DNA of 64,000 bases. It comes from a virus. The position numbers and the translations under genes are program-made. The stretch lies in IMG/VR virus record IMGVR_UViG_3300044858_001565, positions 1 to 64,000 of that record; one strand, given 5' to 3'. The notes beneath the pieces are model-generated. The model did not search any database and had not been told where the DNA came from. It saw only the letters and a list, made by a program, of their open reading frames with translations. Each line of letters starts with the position of its first letter. Within the stretch, counting starts at the first letter, position 1. Below are positions 15,471-24,571 of the stretch, piece after piece.

Positions 15471-16980
15471 GGGTAATGTCTCTCATTTCCTGTGCTGTGA
15501 GTTCCCGAGGATAGAATCGAACTTTACGAATAATTCCATCGTAAAAATTAGAGTATCCACTTGTGAGTCCCGTGCTGCGAGAGCCAATGGTGATCCATTG
15601 TGCTGCGTCTATGTTGAAATCACTTGTGGCAATTCCTGATGCGGTTCCTCCGTTCAGGACTATTTGAACACTTGAACTTGCACCGCTTACTCCTCTTACT
15701 GAGAACGCAACACGATTTAGTCCAGTGACTCCACCAGGCGCAGTGGTGGAGCCTCCAGTCCACCGAAGTGCCACTGTTGTTCCACTTGGAACATGATCCA
15801 CGCAGATAAATCGTCCATTTACATTGTCCGTGGCAATAATGGTATTTTGCGTAATGTTTGTTCCGCTTGCTAACCCGTCCCTGCGATAGTATTCCACAAA
15901 GAAAGTACCAGGAAACTGCAACCAAGAGGTCACGCCAGAAATGTACACCTGATCGGCTTTTCGTGTTGAAACTGCGCCAGAAGGATTTATAACATATCCT
16001 GGAGGTTGATAAATTTCACCAATCGGATCGTAGTTTCCTGTCCGTATGTAAGATGTTGGATAGTACGCACCTAGTTCACTTTGGAATCCCCACAACAGCA
16101 TTCCTGTCTGACCAGGTGTGCTTGCCGTGTATCCGTTGTAAACGGGACCATACGGATTGGGAGTTTCGTTGTTTGAAGGATAGGCACCAATATTTGGTGT
16201 TATGATGCCTATTCTTGAAAACGAACACCGCCACCACCCATTCCCGTAATTTTCTATCCACGCAGAACATACACCCGCTTGTGATATAATAGTTCCGCTT
16301 ATTATGTTGTATCGGACATTAAAGGCATTGTTTCCAGCATCACCGATTTGCAGACGGGTGGGTGCGGTGCCGCCTTCCACCGTGACCCCGTAGACTTTTG
16401 CAAATATAGACATAACTCCGTGAGTGGCACCTGATTTTGTAATATATGGGTTACCGTGATAGCACATTTTCTGTCCAGCAGAACCCGGTACATATAAATC
16501 AGCAGTAGGAAATCCATCGGGAGCGCAGGCTCCCGCAAAATCAATGATGGACCATCCTCCGGTTGCACTTTGGGTGGCAGTCCACCCGCGTGTCCATTCA
16601 GGATTGAAGAAAATCCACGGTCCTCCGTAGATGTGGAATGTCTCGCTGTTACCGTTGCCCCAGTTTGAAGTTGTATGATTGGTGCTTTGGCGTTCCACCA
16701 AAAGACCAAGAGTCACGCCAGAGGTACGCCCGTATTCAATACGAAGAGCACCTGAGTTTGATCGTAGAGTCCCTGTGCTGTCCGTATATGAACCCAATGA
16801 CATACGATCAATATTTACTTTGCTATAGTATGATCCCGTGGTGAAATCGTATTCCACGAACCGTCCTTGGTTCATTGCGTCAAGGTATTCTGCACGGGGG
16901 CGGAATATACCATCGTTGCCAACACGCTTGTCTACGCCGATGAATCCACGATTGAGAGAATTGTTCCTGTTTACTGCCAT
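15463..16980 (-). CDS. Lectin-like receptor-binding adhesin (position D, fibre block II)
   Basis: A 505-residue protein. The N-terminus NNSLNRGFIGVDKRV...GIFRPRAEY is a variant of the anchor motif of the BspA-type adhesins. The middle (about 85-255) resembles fibre carbohydrate-binding modules (SIFAKVYG, then a GNGWWRCSFSR strand). Residues of about 345-500 look like a LamG/concanavalin-type lectin domain (FFVEYYRRDG, then DGIIRKVRFYPRELTAQEMRDI). It has no leucine-rich repeats, so the tip domain differs from cassettes I and III while the anchor is kept. It follows the largest shaft gene and probably binds a glycan. Confidence 0.78.
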   Translation of the reverse strand: MAVNRNNSLNRGFIGVDKRVGNDGIFRPRAEYLDAMNQGRFVEYDFTTGSYYSKVNIDRMSLGSYTDSTGTLRSNSGALRIEYGRTSGVTLGLLVERQSTNHTTSNWGNGNSETFHIYGGPWIFFNPEWTRGWTATQSATGGWSIIDFAGACAPDGFPTADLYVPGSAGQKMCYHGNPYITKSGATHGVMSIFAKVYGVTVEGGTAPTRLQIGDAGNNAFNVRYNIISGTIISQAGVCSAWIENYGNGWWRCSFSRIGIITPNIGAYPSNNETPNPYGPVYNGYTASTPGQTGMLLWGFQSELGAYYPTSYIRTGNYDPIGEIYQPPGYVINPSGAVSTRKADQVYISGVTSWLQFPGTFFVEYYRRDGLASGTNITQNTIIATDNVNGRFICVDHVPSGTTVALRWTGGSTTAPGGVTGLNRVAFSVRGVSGASSSVQIVLNGGTASGIATSDFNIDAAQWITIGSRSTGLTSGYSNFYDGIIRKVRFYPRELTAQEMRDITRV

Positions 16981-16987
16981 AGTGTCC

Positions 16988-19900
16988 TCACATGAACCAG
17001 CCTCTGGCGTTGCTCTTGGTTTCCAGAGCGACGGTTCCGCTTTCGTTTGGAAGGGTTATGGTCTTGTCGCTCCCTGATGGATTAGCCGTTAGTGTGGTGT
17101 AACGAATCGGAAAAGAGGTTCCAGTGAATTCCAAAGCGACTGGTGTGTAATCTTCTCCATTAGCAGATTTTGTCCCGAGAACCAGATCAGAGCCATTGAC
17201 AGTGACTGAACCGTCAGCATTTCCAGTTCCAGCATTCAAAAGCAACTCTGCATAGGTGCCTAGTCCAATTCCTCCACTAGGATTAGACGAATACAGACCA
17301 ATGTTTCCAGAAGCATAAACATTTAAAGGGCAATTTCCAGCAAAACCAGAGGTTGTTCCTGTGTATACATTAAAAATAGAGTTGTTCAACAGATTCAGCG
17401 GTCCCCCGCGAACGGTGAGTGGAGCGCCGCTTGCAGAGCCAAGCGTGGTTCCGCGATCCACGATCAAGCCTCCAGCATTGTCTATGTTGGATGATACTCT
17501 GGTCTGCCGCAATCCGTATTCAAAAACCACTCCTTGTGGTGCGCCAAATGTGGTTCCTCCTCCGTTTACATACAGTCCACCACTATTGATGGTCTGCAAG
17601 CCATTGAATGTGTTCGCACCAAGCGATGCACCCGTGACCGCACCAGTGGCTCCGTTGAATGACAGGACACCACTATTCGTGATTGTAACCGTACCAGTAT
17701 TTGCATTTACGCTGATGCCAGTTCCCGCAACCGCTCGGGTGACACCAGCATTGGTGATGGTAACGGAACCAGTGGCACCTGAAACAGTTATGCCGTCACC
17801 GGCAACAGCAGCAGAGACACCTTGAACTGAACCAGTGCGCCCGTTGAAAGCAGTGACTGTATCAGCAACTATTTCATTCTGAACGAAAGCAGTAGTAGCA
17901 ATCTGTGTTGTATTGGTTCCAACAGCAGCAGTGGTTGATGCAGGAGTTCCGGTGAAGGTTGGAGATGCTAGCAGTGCATAACTGGCAGCAGCAACACCAC
18001 CCAATTGAGAAGCATTGGTTGCACTTGTGGCATTTCCAGTCAATGGACCGCTAAAGCCCGTAGCCGATGTCTGTAGACCTGTGAAGGTGTTTGCTGATCC
18101 TAGTTGTGCCCACCCACTGGCAGCGGTATTTCCTAGAGCAGACGAATTGGAAGCAGTTCCCGTCAACGAAGCAGTAATAGTACCAGCAGAGAAGTTTCCG
18201 CTGGCATCACGGAATACTATTGTGGAAGCAGTGTTTGCATTGGTTGCGTTTGATGTAACAGTGAATGTAGCGGCACTGGATTGATTGGCAGTAAATGTCT
18301 GAGTACCAGAAATTCCGTTGCCGCTGGTGTTCATCGTCAGGGTTCCATTGTTCACCGTTGGAACAGTCGCATTTATTGTGACTGCACCCGTTCCGCCTGT
18401 GGGGGAGATGGTGACATTGGAACCAGCGACGATTGAACCCACACCTGATATAGCACCAGTGCTGCCGTTGAATGACTGCACACCATTATTTGTTACTGTT
18501 ACAGCACCTGTGCTTGCATTGACTCCAATACCAGTTCCTGCTGCAAGACTGGTGACACCGCTATTGGTTATGGTAACCGTACCAGTGTTTGCGTTTACAC
18601 TGATGCCAGTGCCAGCAACCGCTCGGGTGACACCAGCATTGGTGATGGTTACAGAACCAGTGGCACCTGATACGGTTATGCCGTCACCAGCAACGGCAGC
18701 AGAAACACCCTGTACCGCACCCGTGCGACCGTTGAATGAGGTTACGGTGTCGGCAATAATCTCGTTCTGAACAAATGCGGTGGTAGCAATCTGTGTGGTA
18801 TTGGTGCCAACGGCGGCAGTGGTTGATGCAGGAGTCCCCGTAAAGGTTGGGGATGCTAGCAATGCATAGTTGGCAGCAGCAACACCACCCAATTGGGTGG
18901 AATTGGTTGCGGTGGTGGCAGTGGTTGCGTTTCCAGTCAACGGACCACTAAAACCTGTAGCCGATGTCTGTAGACCAGTGAATGTATTTGCTGCCGCGAG
19001 TTGTGCCCATCCACTAGCAGCAGTATTTCCCAAAGCAGACGCATTTGATGCGGTTCCAGTCAGTGCAGCAGTAATAGTTCCTGCGGAGAAGTTGCCACTG
19101 GCATTGCGGAACACAATGGTGGAAGCGGTGTTTGCATCAGTGGCATTGGATGCCACTGTGAATGTAGCGGCACTGGATTGATTTGCGGTGAATGTTTGAG
19201 TACCAGAAATCCCGTTGCCACTGGTGTTCATCGTCAGGGTTCCATTGTTCACCGTTGGAACCGTTGCGTTGATGGTAACAGCACCCGTGCCACCTGTGGG
19301 TGAGATGGTGACATTTGAACCAGCGACGATTGAGCCTACGCCAGTGATTGCACCAGTGCTGCCGTTGAAAGACTGAACTCCATTGTTGGTGACAGTAACA
19401 GCACCAGTGCTTGCATTTACGCCGACGCCGGTTCCTGCTGCAAGACTAGTGACACCGCTATTGGTTATGGTAACCGTACCAGTATTTGCGTTTACACTGA
19501 TGCCCGTGCCAGCAACGGCTCGGGTGACACCAGCATTGGTGATGGTTACAGAACCAGTGGCACCTGATACGGTTATGCCGTCACCTGCCACTGCTGCCGA
19601 TACACCTTGTACCGAACCAGTGCGTCCATTGAACGCGGTTACGGTGTCGGCAACAATCTCGTTCTGAACGAAAGCAGTGGTGGCAATCTGTGTGGTGTTG
19701 GTTCCAACAGCAGCGGTGGTTGATGCAGGAGTTCCCGTAAAGGTTGGTGATGCAAGGAGTGCCCAAGAAGCGGCGGCTGTTCCACCCAATTGGGTGGAAT
19801 TGGTTGCGGTGGCTGCGTTACCTGTGATGCTGATGCCCCAAGTGCCGCTAGCGCCTCCGCCAGTGGTTCCTGCCTTGTTCGCAAGAGAATTGGTTATGGT

Positions 19901-22261
19901 TGTGGAGAAGTTTGCGTCGTTTCCTAGAGCAGCAGCCAGTTCATTCAGTGTGTCTAGTGCAGCGGGCGCAGCATTCACCAAATTTGTAATTTCAGTTCTA
20001 ACAAATTGAGTGGTGGCAACCTGTGTGGTATTGGTTCCTGATGTGGCAGTAGGTGCTGTGGGTGTTCCTGTGAGGCTTGGAGACACCAAAGTAATTCCAG
20101 CAGCAGCAGAAATGCCGCCAGTAAAGGTTTGCAGAGCAGTGAATGTATTCGCTGTTCCTGTTCCGACTGCACCGATTTCACCAAGAGTCCATGAAACATC
20201 TGCGCTGCCGTTCACTGACTTTCCAGTGGAACCAATGGTTATGGTTCTGCTCGTTCCCCAGTTCGCTGTGGTAATGTCGGCGGAACCATTGAAAGCGGTT
20301 CCGTTGATGTTTCTAGCGGTCTGTAGGGTGGTTGCAGTGGTGGCATTTCCTGTTACAGCACCTGTAATAGGACCACTGAATCCAGTTGCTGATGTCTGTA
20401 GACCCGTGAAGGTGTTTGCACCTAGAGATGCACCCGTGACCGCACCGGCGTTCCCGTTGAACGACAGGACACCAGTATTTGAAATGGTCACAGAACCAGT
20501 TGCAGCCGATACTGAAATTCCACTGCCTGCCACTGCTGCCGATACACCTTGTACAGAACCAGTGCGACCATTGAAAGCGGTCACTGTGTCAGCAACAATT
20601 TCATTCTGAACGAAAGCAGTAGTTGCTATTTGTGTGGTATTGGTTCCAACAGCAGCAGTGGTTGATGCAGGAGTCCCCGTAAAGGTTGGTGATGCTAGCA
20701 GTGCGTAACTAGCAGCAGCAACCCCACCCAATTGTGTGGAATTGGTTGCGGTTGTGGCATTTCCTGTGAGAGGACCACTGAAACCCGTAGCCGATGTTTG
20801 TAGACCTGTAAATGTATTCGCGCCAAGAGATGCACCCGTCACTGCACCAGTGGCTCCGTTGAAGGACTGAACACCTATGTTCGTGACGGTCACGGCACCA
20901 GTTCCCGCACTGACGGCAACACCCGTTCCTGCGGCAAGACTTGTGACACCACTGTTTGTGATAGTAACTGTACCAGTGTTAGCCGAAACGGAAATTCCTG
21001 TGCCAGCAACCGCTCGGGTGACACCCGCATTTGTAATAGTTACTGCGCCAGTAGCACCAGAAACGCTTATGCCGTCGCCTGCTACCGCTGCTGATACTCC
21101 CTGAACTGAACCAGTTCTACCATTGAACGAGGTGACCGTATCCGCAACAATTTCGTTTTGAACAAATGCAGTAGTGGCAATCTGTGTGGTGTTGGTTCCA
21201 ACGGCGGCAGTGGTTGATGCAGGGGTTCCCGTGAAAGTGGGAGATGCCAGTAGTGCGTAACTGGCGGCGGCAACGCCTCCCAACTGAGTTGAGTTGGTTG
21301 CTGTAGTGGCAGTGGTTGCGTTTCCAGTAAGAGGACCGCTGAAACCAGTAGCCGATGTCTGTAGACCTGTGAATGTATTTGCACCAAGGGATGCGCCTGT
21401 GACTGCACCTGTTCTTCCATTGAAAGATGTAACTATGCCATCAGATACTATTGCAGTTTTTAGATTTGTAAACGAAATGAATCCACTGGTCAGTCCAGGA
21501 TCTGATCCACACGCTCCTTGAAAGCCATTGAGATTAAATTGTGGAAGTGCTGAAGTTGCATCTCCAGCACCAAATCCTGTTGGTGGTCCTTCTGTGTTTA
21601 TTTCCGTGTACAATGCAACCTTCAGGGCAGGAAGGTTTGCAAGGTACATTGAATTGGGCGTTCCGCTCTGTTGAAATGCAATCCAGTCTTCCGGACCTAT
21701 CTTTTTCGACGGCATCGTTGAGCCACCGAACAGGTAATTTAGATTGATGTGAAATGTGTTTCCCGCCGGAGACATGGGGAATGTTATTCCAAGACCGGCA
21801 GACAATCCAACTGTGCCGGTTTTTCCGTTTACAGATGAAACAAGAGTGGTAATTCGTGTTCCGTTTAGGGTGATTCCTGAAGTAGAGATGCCGAGTGGAG
21901 TATTAACATATGCATTTCCAAATTGCACATAAGGACTTGTCAGAGCATCAATAGAGTCAACTCCAATGTTTGCGTAGAAAAACGCACTAGTGTCAAATTG
22001 TGCTTGACCAGAAACGAGAATACTTTCATTGAAAGTTGCCGATTCATCGAAATACACAGGCTGAAGGAAGGCTGCTCTTCCGGTGAATGTGTTTCCAGCA
22101 CCAAGACCAACCAACTCAAGGGTGTTAGCAGTGCTGCCAATGAACATTCGATTCTGAACAAGGTTGACAGCCAATTCACCTGTAGTAAGACCAGATGCTC
22201 CATCAAATGTGGGAATTCCACCTGCTCCATTGGTGCTGTATTTGATCTTGATTTTTGCCAT
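16988..22261 (-). CDS. Giant repetitive tail-fibre shaft protein (family C, copy 2)
   Basis: A 1757-residue protein, the largest in the window. It has an Mtd-like N-terminus (IKIKYSTNGAGG...LTTGELAVNLVQNRMFIGS), a unique region to about residue 270, then long near-identical repeats (SFNGRTGAVTGASLGANTF, then SPTFTGTPASTTAAVGT and TTAFVQNEI), five copies of the last, and a C-terminal domain ending RGWFM. Such repeats form long triple-stranded shafts in phage fibres. The block also occurs once in the shaft gene at 9688-11631. No Shine-Dalgarno is visible; a CTAAATA box lies ten bases before the ATG. It probably carries the lectin-like adhesin encoded next. Confidence 0.85.
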   Translation of the reverse strand: MAKIKIKYSTNGAGGIPTFDGASGLTTGELAVNLVQNRMFIGSTANTLELVGLGAGNTFTGRAAFLQPVYFDESATFNESILVSGQAQFDTSAFFYANIGVDSIDALTSPYVQFGNAYVNTPLGISTSGITLNGTRITTLVSSVNGKTGTVGLSAGLGITFPMSPAGNTFHINLNYLFGGSTMPSKKIGPEDWIAFQQSGTPNSMYLANLPALKVALYTEINTEGPPTGFGAGDATSALPQFNLNGFQGACGSDPGLTSGFISFTNLKTAIVSDGIVTSFNGRTGAVTGASLGANTFTGLQTSATGFSGPLTGNATTATTATNSTQLGGVAAASYALLASPTFTGTPASTTAAVGTNTTQIATTAFVQNEIVADTVTSFNGRTGSVQGVSAAVAGDGISVSGATGAVTITNAGVTRAVAGTGISVSANTGTVTITNSGVTSLAAGTGVAVSAGTGAVTVTNIGVQSFNGATGAVTGASLGANTFTGLQTSATGFSGPLTGNATTATNSTQLGGVAAASYALLASPTFTGTPASTTAAVGTNTTQIATTAFVQNEIVADTVTAFNGRTGSVQGVSAAVAGSGISVSAATGSVTISNTGVLSFNGNAGAVTGASLGANTFTGLQTSATGFSGPITGAVTGNATTATTLQTARNINGTAFNGSADITTANWGTSRTITIGSTGKSVNGSADVSWTLGEIGAVGTGTANTFTALQTFTGGISAAAGITLVSPSLTGTPTAPTATSGTNTTQVATTQFVRTEITNLVNAAPAALDTLNELAAALGNDANFSTTITNSLANKAGTTGGGASGTWGISITGNAATATNSTQLGGTAAASWALLASPTFTGTPASTTAAVGTNTTQIATTAFVQNEIVADTVTAFNGRTGSVQGVSAAVAGDGITVSGATGSVTITNAGVTRAVAGTGISVNANTGTVTITNSGVTSLAAGTGVGVNASTGAVTVTNNGVQSFNGSTGAITGVGSIVAGSNVTISPTGGTGAVTINATVPTVNNGTLTMNTSGNGISGTQTFTANQSSAATFTVASNATDANTASTIVFRNASGNFSAGTITAALTGTASNASALGNTAASGWAQLAAANTFTGLQTSATGFSGPLTGNATTATTATNSTQLGGVAAANYALLASPTFTGTPASTTAAVGTNTTQIATTAFVQNEIIADTVTSFNGRTGAVQGVSAAVAGDGITVSGATGSVTITNAGVTRAVAGTGISVNANTGTVTITNSGVTSLAAGTGIGVNASTGAVTVTNNGVQSFNGSTGAISGVGSIVAGSNVTISPTGGTGAVTINATVPTVNNGTLTMNTSGNGISGTQTFTANQSSAATFTVTSNATNANTASTIVFRDASGNFSAGTITASLTGTASNSSALGNTAASGWAQLGSANTFTGLQTSATGFSGPLTGNATSATNASQLGGVAAASYALLASPTFTGTPASTTAAVGTNTTQIATTAFVQNEIVADTVTAFNGRTGSVQGVSAAVAGDGITVSGATGSVTITNAGVTRAVAGTGISVNANTGTVTITNSGVLSFNGATGAVTGASLGANTFNGLQTINSGGLYVNGGGTTFGAPQGVVFEYGLRQTRVSSNIDNAGGLIVDRGTTLGSASGAPLTVRGGPLNLLNNSIFNVYTGTTSGFAGNCPLNVYASGNIGLYSSNPSGGIGLGTYAELLLNAGTGNADGSVTVNGSDLVLGTKSANGEDYTPVALEFTGTSFPIRYTTLTANPSGSDKTITLPNESGTVALETKSNARGWFM
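17600..21420 (-). repeat. Long internal repeats of the giant shaft gene
   Basis: Copies of the segment encoding TTAFVQNEI fall near 17870, 18760, 19650, 20590 and 21140, so the period is roughly 890, 890, 940 and 550 bases. A related copy lies near 10670 in the other shaft gene. Copies differ mostly at third codon positions, so the repeats are old enough to have drifted yet remain under protein-level constraint. Confidence 0.85.
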
Positions 22262-22271
22262 AGTGTATCAG

Positions 22272-22278
22272 TATTTAG
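22272..22278 (-). promoter_or_regulatory. CTAAATA box ahead of the giant shaft gene
   Basis: Minus-strand CTAAATA in the 24-base gap between the coiled-coil gene and the shaft gene, ten bases before the ATG. Confidence 0.35.
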
Positions 22279-22285
22279 CGACAGA

Positions 22286-22507
22286 TTAGTAGACCTGTCC
22301 GTCCAAATGAGGCTCTTCACGCTTTTTGCGCTTGGACTGTGATTCTATTTTGGATTGCAGTTCTTCTATTTGCTTGTGTAGAAAAGCATTCCGTTCCCGT
22401 TCTATGAACAGGTTTGCTTCAAGGATCAGATTCTGATTTGTAAGTTCTCTAAACTTGTTTTGTAAAAAAGGAATGACAACAGTTTCATTGTAATTAGGTT
22501 CACTCAT
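22286..22507 (-). CDS. Small coiled-coil protein (family B, copy 3)
   Basis: A 73-residue protein, N-terminus PNYNETVVIPFLQNK, then a charged helix (LEANLFIERERNAFLHKQIEEL, split here as LEANLFIERE and LHKQIEEL), a KRKKRE stretch and the ending HLDGQVY. It aligns with the copies at 11654-11881 and 1917-2102. Same position between family A and family C genes as in fibre block I. Confidence 0.7.
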   Translation of the reverse strand: MSEPNYNETVVIPFLQNKFRELTNQNLILEANLFIERERNAFLHKQIEELQSKIESQSKRKKREEPHLDGQVY

Positions 22508-22524
22508 GGGGATTCTCCTTTAGA

Positions 22525-24552
22525 TCAAGACCAGACACCACCGTCTATGGTGGCTTCAATTTGTGTGCAACTCAAAATATTTGTATTCGCATTAAATGTT
22601 ATTCCAGAAGCCTTGTCAATCCACAGGTCTAGTGCGTCACCAGCATCAGCCACAAAAGTAAGGAACATTTCTCCATTAGTGGTGTTTCTGTCCTGAACTT
22701 TAACTTTGTTTGCCGTTCCTACGGTGAGTCCCGTTGGAGAAGTAAAAACAGGAACTCCAGAAGCATTGGCAAGCAGAATTTGTCCATTCGTACCAGCAGC
22801 GGTTGCAGTAAGACTAGTGGCTGTCTTATAAATTACTCCATTTGTTGCAACCCCACTTATGTCTGCTCCTGCACCACCGTAAGCAAGACCAATCGCGGTT
22901 GCGTTCCATGTTCCGTTGGTAACGGTTCCCACGGATGCCAGGCTTGATCCAACAACTCCACTTCCAAGGAATGTTGATGCAAGAGCAGTGGCTCCATTTA
23001 TTCTGTATGCATAACCAGAATCTAAATTGAAGTGCTGATTGCTTGTCCAAGCACCACCATTATCGTTTTTCCACAGGAGTGTTTTCTGTGTAGGATTTCC
23101 TGTTGTGTTTACTGCAATACCTGACCCATCCATTGCAGAATCAGTACCGGTAGAGCCACCTCCAATTCCGTTGTTTCCAAGTTCAAAAATCTTGTCGTCT
23201 ATCTGAACATTGGTTGAATTTATTGTGGTCTGTGTTCCGTTTACAAACAGGTTTCCACTGACAGTAAGAGTAGCACCTATGGTAGCATTTCCAACTGTAT
23301 CAAAAGTGGTGTTTCCTGCACTGCCAATAATAGTCAGTGTTTCGTTAACAGCAACTTTACCGTTGAAAGTAATTCCGCCAGCAGCAGACAGTCCTGCGGT
23401 GAGGGTTTGCAGACCAGTGAATGTGTTTGCACCAAGAGATGCGCCTGTGGCATTTAGTGTGATTGCTGCCGATCCATTGTAGGGACCACCTGATAGGAGG
23501 TGACCAGCAGACAGGTTTGCAAGGTCACTGCCCAGTGCAATACCAGAAATGGTTGAATTGGCTAGTTTGGTATTCGCTATTGAACCAGTGGGAATTGTGG
23601 TGGTCAGAGTGACATTTGCAGTACCATCAAAGTTGACTGCTGGAGCCGTAATATCACCAGAAAGCGAGAACCCTCTGGGTGTATTTAGAGCGGTTGCAGT
23701 AGAAGCATTTCCTGTCAGGCTGCCAGTGAATGTAGCGGCACGAACCGCGCCTGCAAAATCAACTGCTCGTTCAAATGTGGTTCCCACACGAACATACATT
23801 ACTCCCTGTGTTCCGCCTGGCAGAACTCCTCCGCTCGGACCAATCAGCACATTCCCATTGAAACCGGCATTGGTCAGAACAGCAAAGGAAATTCCCTGAC
23901 CAAGAGATGTGCCAGCAGGAATATTTGCTAGTGGATATGTTACTCCACCCAAAGTTCCAAATATGTTTTCTGTATGCAATCGTGCGTAACTGGCACCCGA
24001 AATACCTGCAAGATTCCACGAATCGTTTGCAATTCCGTTTAGATTGCCAGTAAATGTGGTGGCAGTTACAGATCCACCAAATGTGGCATTTCCATTAAGA
24101 GACAACCCATTCATTCCATAGACAAGACCCGCAAATGTGGCACCATTAGACACCCACAGATTAGATGTGGTGATTCCTTGCAGTGCGTTCACAAGTCTGG
24201 TGAATGTCGCACCAGCAGCGGATATTCCCGTGACAAACTCTGATCCTGTTGCTGAACCAGACGCAAACTCTACGAGATCACCGTTACCTGTTCCACCACG
24301 ATACCAATACACATATGCCTGAGTGACACCACCTGGAACTCCTGGTGTGCTGTTTGCAACAATTATTACCTTTTGACCAATGTAACGAACACCGGGAACA
24401 ATCAAGCCATTTACTAGTGCAACACCAGCGGCGGTTGTTCCAAGCGGATCTTCCCACGGACCCAGATACGCATCTGCTGGTCGTGGAACGAGAACCTTGA
24501 AACCCTTTGCGGGTTCATTGTTTGCTTGGAATGCAGAGTATCCTATAGGCAT
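22525..24552 (-). CDS. T4-like phage virion structural protein (family A, copy 2)
   Basis: A 675-residue protein. It shares with the 11912-13336 protein the module VNGTQTTINSTNVQIDDK, then FELG, and the later GTVTNGTWNATAIGLAYGG, and ends ATIDGGVWS. The N-terminal 100 residues (FKVLVPRPADAYLGPWEDP) differ. The middle has fibre-type repeats (SLGANTFTGLQTLTAGLS). Probably a fibre or baseplate-associated virion protein. Second gene of fibre block II. Confidence 0.78.
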   Translation of the reverse strand: MPIGYSAFQANNEPAKGFKVLVPRPADAYLGPWEDPLGTTAAGVALVNGLIVPGVRYIGQKVIIVANSTPGVPGGVTQAYVYWYRGGTGNGDLVEFASGSATGSEFVTGISAAGATFTRLVNALQGITTSNLWVSNGATFAGLVYGMNGLSLNGNATFGGSVTATTFTGNLNGIANDSWNLAGISGASYARLHTENIFGTLGGVTYPLANIPAGTSLGQGISFAVLTNAGFNGNVLIGPSGGVLPGGTQGVMYVRVGTTFERAVDFAGAVRAATFTGSLTGNASTATALNTPRGFSLSGDITAPAVNFDGTANVTLTTTIPTGSIANTKLANSTISGIALGSDLANLSAGHLLSGGPYNGSAAITLNATGASLGANTFTGLQTLTAGLSAAGGITFNGKVAVNETLTIIGSAGNTTFDTVGNATIGATLTVSGNLFVNGTQTTINSTNVQIDDKIFELGNNGIGGGSTGTDSAMDGSGIAVNTTGNPTQKTLLWKNDNGGAWTSNQHFNLDSGYAYRINGATALASTFLGSGVVGSSLASVGTVTNGTWNATAIGLAYGGAGADISGVATNGVIYKTATSLTATAAGTNGQILLANASGVPVFTSPTGLTVGTANKVKVQDRNTTNGEMFLTFVADAGDALDLWIDKASGITFNANTNILSCTQIEATIDGGVWS

Positions 24553-24571
24553 ATGTCCTCTTCCTACTTAA

